Assembly: GCA_032718865.1 (NCBI GenBank)
Contig: JALUTQ010000005.1
Coordinates: 1,488,001 to 1,552,000, forward strand
Length of the DNA stretch: 64,000 nucleotides
From: Tilletia caries
Taxonomy: Eukaryota; Basidiomycota; Exobasidiomycetes; Tilletiales; Tilletiaceae
Reading direction: 5' to 3'
A program made the position numbers and the translations under genes. A model generated the notes under the pieces. The model was not told the DNA's origin. It searched no databases and was given only the letters and a program-made list of their open reading frames with translations. This document shows, one piece after another, positions 58,500 through 64,000 of the stretch. Each line of letters opens with the position of its first letter. Position 1 is the stretch's first letter.

Positions 58500-61400
58500 T
58501 CAGCTTGGCTTGATTGCGCCTTCAGCGTTTGCCAGAATAGAACTCACGGTAATTTCCGATTTCTGCGACGAGAGTAAAGGGAATGTATCAGGTCAGATGT
58601 CAGCGTTCTTTCCCGTGCGGTGAGAGTCGGTATCCAGGATCGGTCTCTTCGGGACACCGTTCAGAGTCTGTCCGGATCACTCACTTGCTGCGCGTTCCGG
58701 CTCACGCGCCAGTAATACTCAATCACATCCTGCTGACCGAGCCGACCCAGGAAGTCCTCGTCGTGCGTGATAACGATCAGCTGGAAGTTCGACTTTGCTC
58801 GCTCCTTGATCAAGCTGCGGATGGGGCAGGTGACGGGTAACAGGATCGAGGTCACGTCAGTAATATAAACCATATTCGCGTGCGGAAGTGCGCAAAGGCG
58901 AGGAGGAAGTCTGCGAACTCACTCCGCCAACGATGCCGCAAGCGCGTCGATGTTGTCCTTGTCCAGATTTGTAGTTGGTTCATCCAGCGCCAGGATTCCA
59001 CAGTGCGTACTGAACGAGTCCGATAATGCCAGCCGGATGATGATCGACGCCAGCACCTTTTGGCCCGCACTGCATCGGCCCCGCATGTCCATCTCGACCG
59101 TGTCTTTCACCATACACACCCGGTAGTTGTACGACTTGGTGCCTTTGCCGCCCTCGGGATCGGATTTGATCATGATGGTGTCGATGTCTGGGTTCGGGGC
59201 GAACAATAGACACGTCAGTGGAGGCTTCATCATTGAGTAAGCGCCAGAGCGACGATTGCATGCACCTGTTCCTTGATACGTCTTGGACCACAGGTAGCGG
59301 ATATGCTCGTTGATTTCTTCCATCTTGATCGAGTGGTACTTGAGGATGGCCCTGAAAAGTCGCAAGCAGCCTCATCTGAGTGAGCGACAGATCTCCGAAG
59401 CATTTCCGGAACAGCATTACTCACGCGTCGACAGCTTTGGCAGTCTTCTCCAGGTCGAAATTGGCAAGCTCGTTGGTCTAGCAATGCATGAGCGCAGCGC
59501 AAAGGTAGGTCAGCGGACTGGTCTTAAACGATCGTGTTGGCAGGCACGACAATATCCATACCTTGTATTTGACCAGCTGCTCGGTGTACTTCCGGTCAAT
59601 GTTGTTGTAGTGGGTCTTCAGATCTTTGGCAAGGCTTGAGATCTGGTCACCAAGACCTTGAATGACACCCCGCAGGTGCTGGATCTGAAAGAACGTGCCG
59701 ATGAAGGAGGTTCAGCAACAATTTCACAACCCACCCGACGGTCCCGTCCTCCTCACTTACATTGCCATTAATCTCGTTCTCCTTCTTCTTACCAGCTTCA
59801 TACTTTTGTGCATACTGCAACCGCCCCTCGTTGAGCTTGTTGAGCTCCTGTTTGTCGACCTGGCCCTTAATCTCGTCTGCCGAACGCGAGAGGGCGCGAT
59901 ATCGGATGTTGTCGTCCAAATTGCGTTCCGTCGCACGGGCTTGTTGCAAGTCGGCATCCACCGTCGCTTTCTCCTGCTCTATTTTGGCAATGTCGGCAAG
60001 CATTCGATCCATTCGGGCTTTGATTTCCTTCATCGCATTTTCGCAGTCACGCAGCTGATCGTCGCCCCCATTCTTGATCCACCTTTAGATTCACAGAGTC
60101 AGGATCAGCTTCACATAACCGGTTTGAATCGGTGAGGTTGATACTCACTCTTGTACCATCTTGCCTGCATCTTGCATCTGTCTGTTTTGCTGCTGCAGCG
60201 TCGCAACTCCCTTTTGTGCAGCTGCAAGTCTACGATCCTGCTCCGAACGTTCTGACTCGAGCTCTTCATACACCCGCTTTTGGGTCGTTACTGCACTCGC
60301 AAGCTCCGCTTCGAGTCGCTGCAGGAGGAAGTACCAGAGCGATTGAGTGCTCGTTTTGGAGCAATCAAATATCGATTGACTCACCTTTACTGCTTCTTTG
60401 GCCTGCTTCATCGACTCAGTGAGAGTCTTCAACTCGGCCATCTTCGCTCGGCTCCGTTCGAATTGCTGCTCCTGGTCACGTCGAGCGATCTCGGCACGAT
60501 GGGCTGTCCTCTCGAGTTGGGCTAAAGTTGCTCGAGCCGAGTCTCTTTCATCGGTGACTGCTTTCAGGTCGCGTTTGTGCTTCTTGCTGTATAGGAGTTA
60601 CGAATGCACATCCGTCAGCCAGTCCAAGGGTTCGAACAGAAATGCGACTGGACTCACATCTCCTCCGTGAGCTTCGCGATGGATGCCTGCACTTCCTCAG
60701 CAGAACGCGTGTTACCAGCGGTGGCCAGATCGACCTGCAGCCCATTAATCTCGCTGTCGAGAGTCTTGAGATCCATGCTGACTCTGGCAGCTTCGACGCT
60801 GTTCCGCTTCAGAATCGCAAGTTCCTTAGCTTCTCGTTCCATCGTGTCCAACTTTTCCGCGCTCTGCTCAGATAGAAATGTTGAGCAGTCAGGACCCTGC
60901 CTTCGAAATCTGGCAATCAGCGGGAAACTCACCGTCTCCAAAATCTGAGTCAGTTCTTGCAATCGCTCTTCGTCCTCCTTCACCAACCCCTTCAAACCTC
61001 CGATGTCTTTGACCTTGAGCAATTGGATCTCTTGCTCCTTGACACCCAACAATTTGACTTCAGACAACTCCTGTTTGAGCTTCTGTAGTTCCTGTTCGGC
61101 TTCGGGGGACAGATAGCCTTGCCAGCGCTTGATCTGCTGTGAGGTCTGAGTAGCCGTGGGAGAGAACAGTCGATGCGCATTAGCCATCCAGCATTATGAG
61201 CTGTAAAAGCTAACAGAGCGGAGTTACTTACACGCTTATCGAAATCTGGCGTCTCCTCTTCCTCGAGGAAACGGTTACAGCAGAAACAGACGCTGTCATT
61301 CTTCCTTTTCTTGACCGCCATTTCCCAGACCTTCACGAAAGCCTCGGCTTGGCTTATGTTCCTGTAAAGTATGTTTTGACGTGAGCTTCTGCTAGGACTG

Positions 61401-64000
61401 AGAAAGTCAAAGCTGGAACTCACTCCTGCTCCTGAGCCAATGCCGCTTCCATGCTCTCGATCAATGCAGACAGAGACTGAAAGGTCTCGTCCCCGCGTCG
61501 AAGAATGGCCTTCACCTTCGTCTCGACGTCTGATGAAGAAGGAAGATACAGACAACATGATTAACAGCACTCATTATTTTGAACAAACGGCCCTTGCGGA
61601 TGCAGAGCAGGAGTTTGCTTACCAGCTACAGCTTTCTCTTTCTCCTGAAGCAGCTTCCTCTTCGACGACAGGTCGAACTGGACTTGTTGAAGTTGGCGCT
61701 CCTCCTTTGCTCTTCCTCGGCGCGCTGCTGCAAGCTCTTCGTCCTTGGCACTGTTGCATACCAGAAAGCAGCTCAGACGCATTCGGCTTGCCAGAGAGAG
61801 GCGACAACACATTCACTCACGTTACCAAGCGTTCCACATCGCGCTCAAAGGTGTTTACATCTGCGTCCCGGCCAGCGAACTTGCGCATCGTTTCGTTGCT
61901 CTTGCTCATTCTGGCGAAGAACCGCAAATACATCGCATAGGCGTCAATGTGACATCCAGTGAGGTTGACAAGCACATAGGTACTCACAGAGTCTGCAAGA
62001 TGTCCTTCTTACTGTCCCGATCATTCTCCTTCAGAGTTAGTCGAGCTCGGCGATCGGCATGGGCGTTGAGACCAGTGAGCTCTTGATTGGCGTCGTCCTT
62101 CTGCTCTTCTGCTTGGCGAAGCTTTGCACTAAGAGTACGCATACTGTCCTCATAGTCGGCAAGATTAAGAGCATCGAGTTGCTCTTGTAGCTTGGTCGCG
62201 GCTTCTTCAGCCTCCTTCTTCGCCAGTTCCACGTTCTGTTCCGATGCCGGGAGTTCTTCGAGCTCGTCCTCCAAGCGCTTGATGTCCACATTCGCTTTGC
62301 GCTGCGGGAATATGACAATAAGCCTATGTATGGTCCAGGTTGTGCTACACGTGCGGCACAGACTACTCACCACCGCATCGTTTTGCGCTTGTTGTTGCAT
62401 CCTTTTCGCTTTCACATCACCTTGCGCTTCTGAATGCTTGTTTTCCAACTCGTTCAAAGCAGCACGGAGATCCGCCTGATCAGGATAAAACAGATTATTG
62501 CTTCAAAGGCATGGCAGGTCACTATGTCGGTCCGGCCAGTCAGCCTACATACCTTCAGCTGGTCGTGATTTCTCTCCGCCTTGTCGGTCTGCCCACGCAG
62601 CTTGGTGAGAAAGTTTGCTATCTCGTCTTCGTCGAGATTCTCCATGTCGAAGCCTTTGATACCCGCATCGATACTGATGCTTCGGATAAGCTGCTTTCGA
62701 TTCTGCACCGCCGTTTCGTGCCTCTGCAGGATTGGCAGTGGACGTGTCAGCTGCCACCAATCTCTGAGAGATGGAAAAAGAATTGCCCACCTCCTTCTCA
62801 TTTTGTAGGCTGCGCATTCGCCCGAACTCTTCCTTGTACTTGTTGTCGAGTTGGGCGTGCGAAGACCGCTTCTCTCCGATGGTCTGCTTCAATTTCTGTG
62901 ACTTCGCTCGTTGCGCCTCAAGGTGTTTTTGGAAGTCTGCCTTGCGGGTTTGCAGCTCTTCATCGCCCTCTGTACGTGAAGGAAGGAAAATAATCAGAGC
63001 TCGAAGTTTGAGAATCATTTCAGCATCGCCTGTCTTACCTTCGATCATGGTCATGCTATTCTTGAGAGCTTCCATGTTCTCCCGCAGAAGTTTCTCCTTA
63101 TCTTCGAGTGCTTCCGCATGTGCAAGACGCTCGCGGAACGAATTGTGGGCGTCGGCCCATTTGGTGTTCTCAGCTGCCACTTTGATTGACTGCTCTTCGA
63201 GCCTCTGTCGCTCAGCGTCCTTGGCGACTCGCTCCGCCTCGACCTTTGCCTTCTTGTCTCGGATCTGAAGGAAGCACCAGGGTCAGGAGATCACTGAGCA
63301 TATCACGCGGTGCACCGTTCAATCATCCTACATACACTGGTGGCCCGGGCTCTATCCTCTTGCAAGCTTTCCAGCCGAACCTTGTCGGCCTTAGCATCAG
63401 CCACGCGCTCTTTGTGCAAATCCTTGATGTGCTTCAGCGCCTTGGTGAATCTTGGATGCGCGAGATATCGATCAGAAAGAGACAGAGGCGGTCTGCCAAA
63501 TAGTGCGTCGAAAGAGCTCACCTTGTGGCTTCGAAGATGTTATCGAATTTTGTCTTGAGCTTTGCCGGCTCTGACAAAGGCCAGTTTGCATCTTCCTGAT
63601 GGCAAAAAATGACATTCTCCAAGATCGACGGAGAAACGCCGAGCAGGCGAGGTATTTCTTCTTCGAGTTCTGCGCAGCGGGAAGAGATCGTAGTGTTCCT
63701 CTGCATGAATCCAGGAAGGCAGATGATGAGCTCTCCACTGGCGTTCATTGAAGCACTCGGATTGGCGACTCACCTTTCGCTTTCCTCCAACCTTGTCCTT
63801 GTCATCCACGTCAAGCTGAAGCAGACCTTCGAGCGTGGACATGGACAGATTTCCGCCCTTTTTCGTGGTCACTTGGAGATTTCTGACGACATTGTATCGG
63901 TCGCCTTTCGCATCGTAGAAGCGGAGACGGACCTGAGCTTTGACCTCCTTTTCGTTCACAAGCTGAATGCGAGGGAGCGAGATGGCGCTGAGTATGCGGG
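58500..64000 (-). CDS. RAD50: RAD50, MRN-complex ATPase (5' end outside window)
   Basis: RAD50 tethers DNA ends and signals double-strand breaks with MRE11 and NBS1. The window holds all but about the first 100 residues, so the Walker A loop lies beyond 64000. Near the right edge are [20 protein letters not shown] and [20 protein letters not shown], the conserved Q-loop region. Long coiled coils follow, with the zinc hook [13 protein letters not shown] at about 61290. The C-terminal lobe has the signature [20 protein letters not shown], Walker B and D-loop [15 protein letters not shown], and [16 protein letters not shown]. The last exon ends [19 protein letters not shown] with stop at 58500. 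Many short introns (15 or so) interrupt the gene. Confidence 0.93.

Overview
The window is nuclear DNA of a GC-rich fungus, most likely a basidiomycete. Genes are densely packed on both strands. Nearly all carry short introns (about 50-130 bp) with GTGAGT-type donors, CTGAC/CTAAC-like branch points and CAG/TAG acceptors. The readable genes are typical fungal housekeeping genes: SUMO protease, EMC, capping protein, Zn2Cys6 factor, carboxypeptidase Y-type protease, cell-wall MAP kinase, SmB, MDH, SAS10, FCF2 and RAD50. No ribosomal RNA genes, bacterial operons or CRISPR arrays are visible. All names rest on motif recognition by eye; no database search was possible.

Left conserved block (1-19.6 kb): a Ulp2/SENP6-7-type SUMO protease (minus, 3' end cut by the window edge), EMC2 (minus), a small single-pass membrane protein (plus), F-actin capping protein alpha (minus), a 1.5-kb-residue Zn2Cys6 transcription factor (plus), an MPDU1 PQ-loop protein (minus), a 2 kb gene-free stretch bounded by an 85-bp inverted repeat, and a secreted S10 serine carboxypeptidase (plus).

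Accessory island (about 19.6-39.7 kb): gene-poor and built from duplications, insertions and fragments. It holds a coiled-coil gene ending inside a CACTA-like miniature transposon. It also holds a coiled-coil protein with a C-terminal membrane anchor, a ~0.95 kb long inverted repeat (foldback), and two direct copies of a ~2.1 kb segment. Further in are a rearranged inverted pseudocopy of SAS10, a NIMA-like pseudokinase fused to coiled coil and a related C-terminal membrane anchor (one frameshift), and a SEN1-helicase fragment. The 3' ends and downstream flanks of the two membrane-anchored genes resemble each other, and each is followed by one copy of the 2.1 kb segment, so the island seems to have grown by segmental duplication.

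Right conserved block (39.7-64 kb): SLT2/MPK1 MAP kinase (minus), a DDT/WHIM chromatin protein (minus), an intron-containing tRNA-Ala(CGC) (minus), SmB (plus), mitochondrial malate dehydrogenase (minus), a small membrane protein (plus), a SAP30-like Sin3-binding protein (plus), and FCF2 (minus) divergent from SAS10 (plus). These are followed by a serine-rich protein with a C-terminal membrane segment and a PPxY motif (plus), a small SAS10 fragment, and RAD50 (minus, 5' end cut by the window edge). FCF2 and SAS10 both act in early 18S rRNA processing and share a 169-bp divergent promoter.
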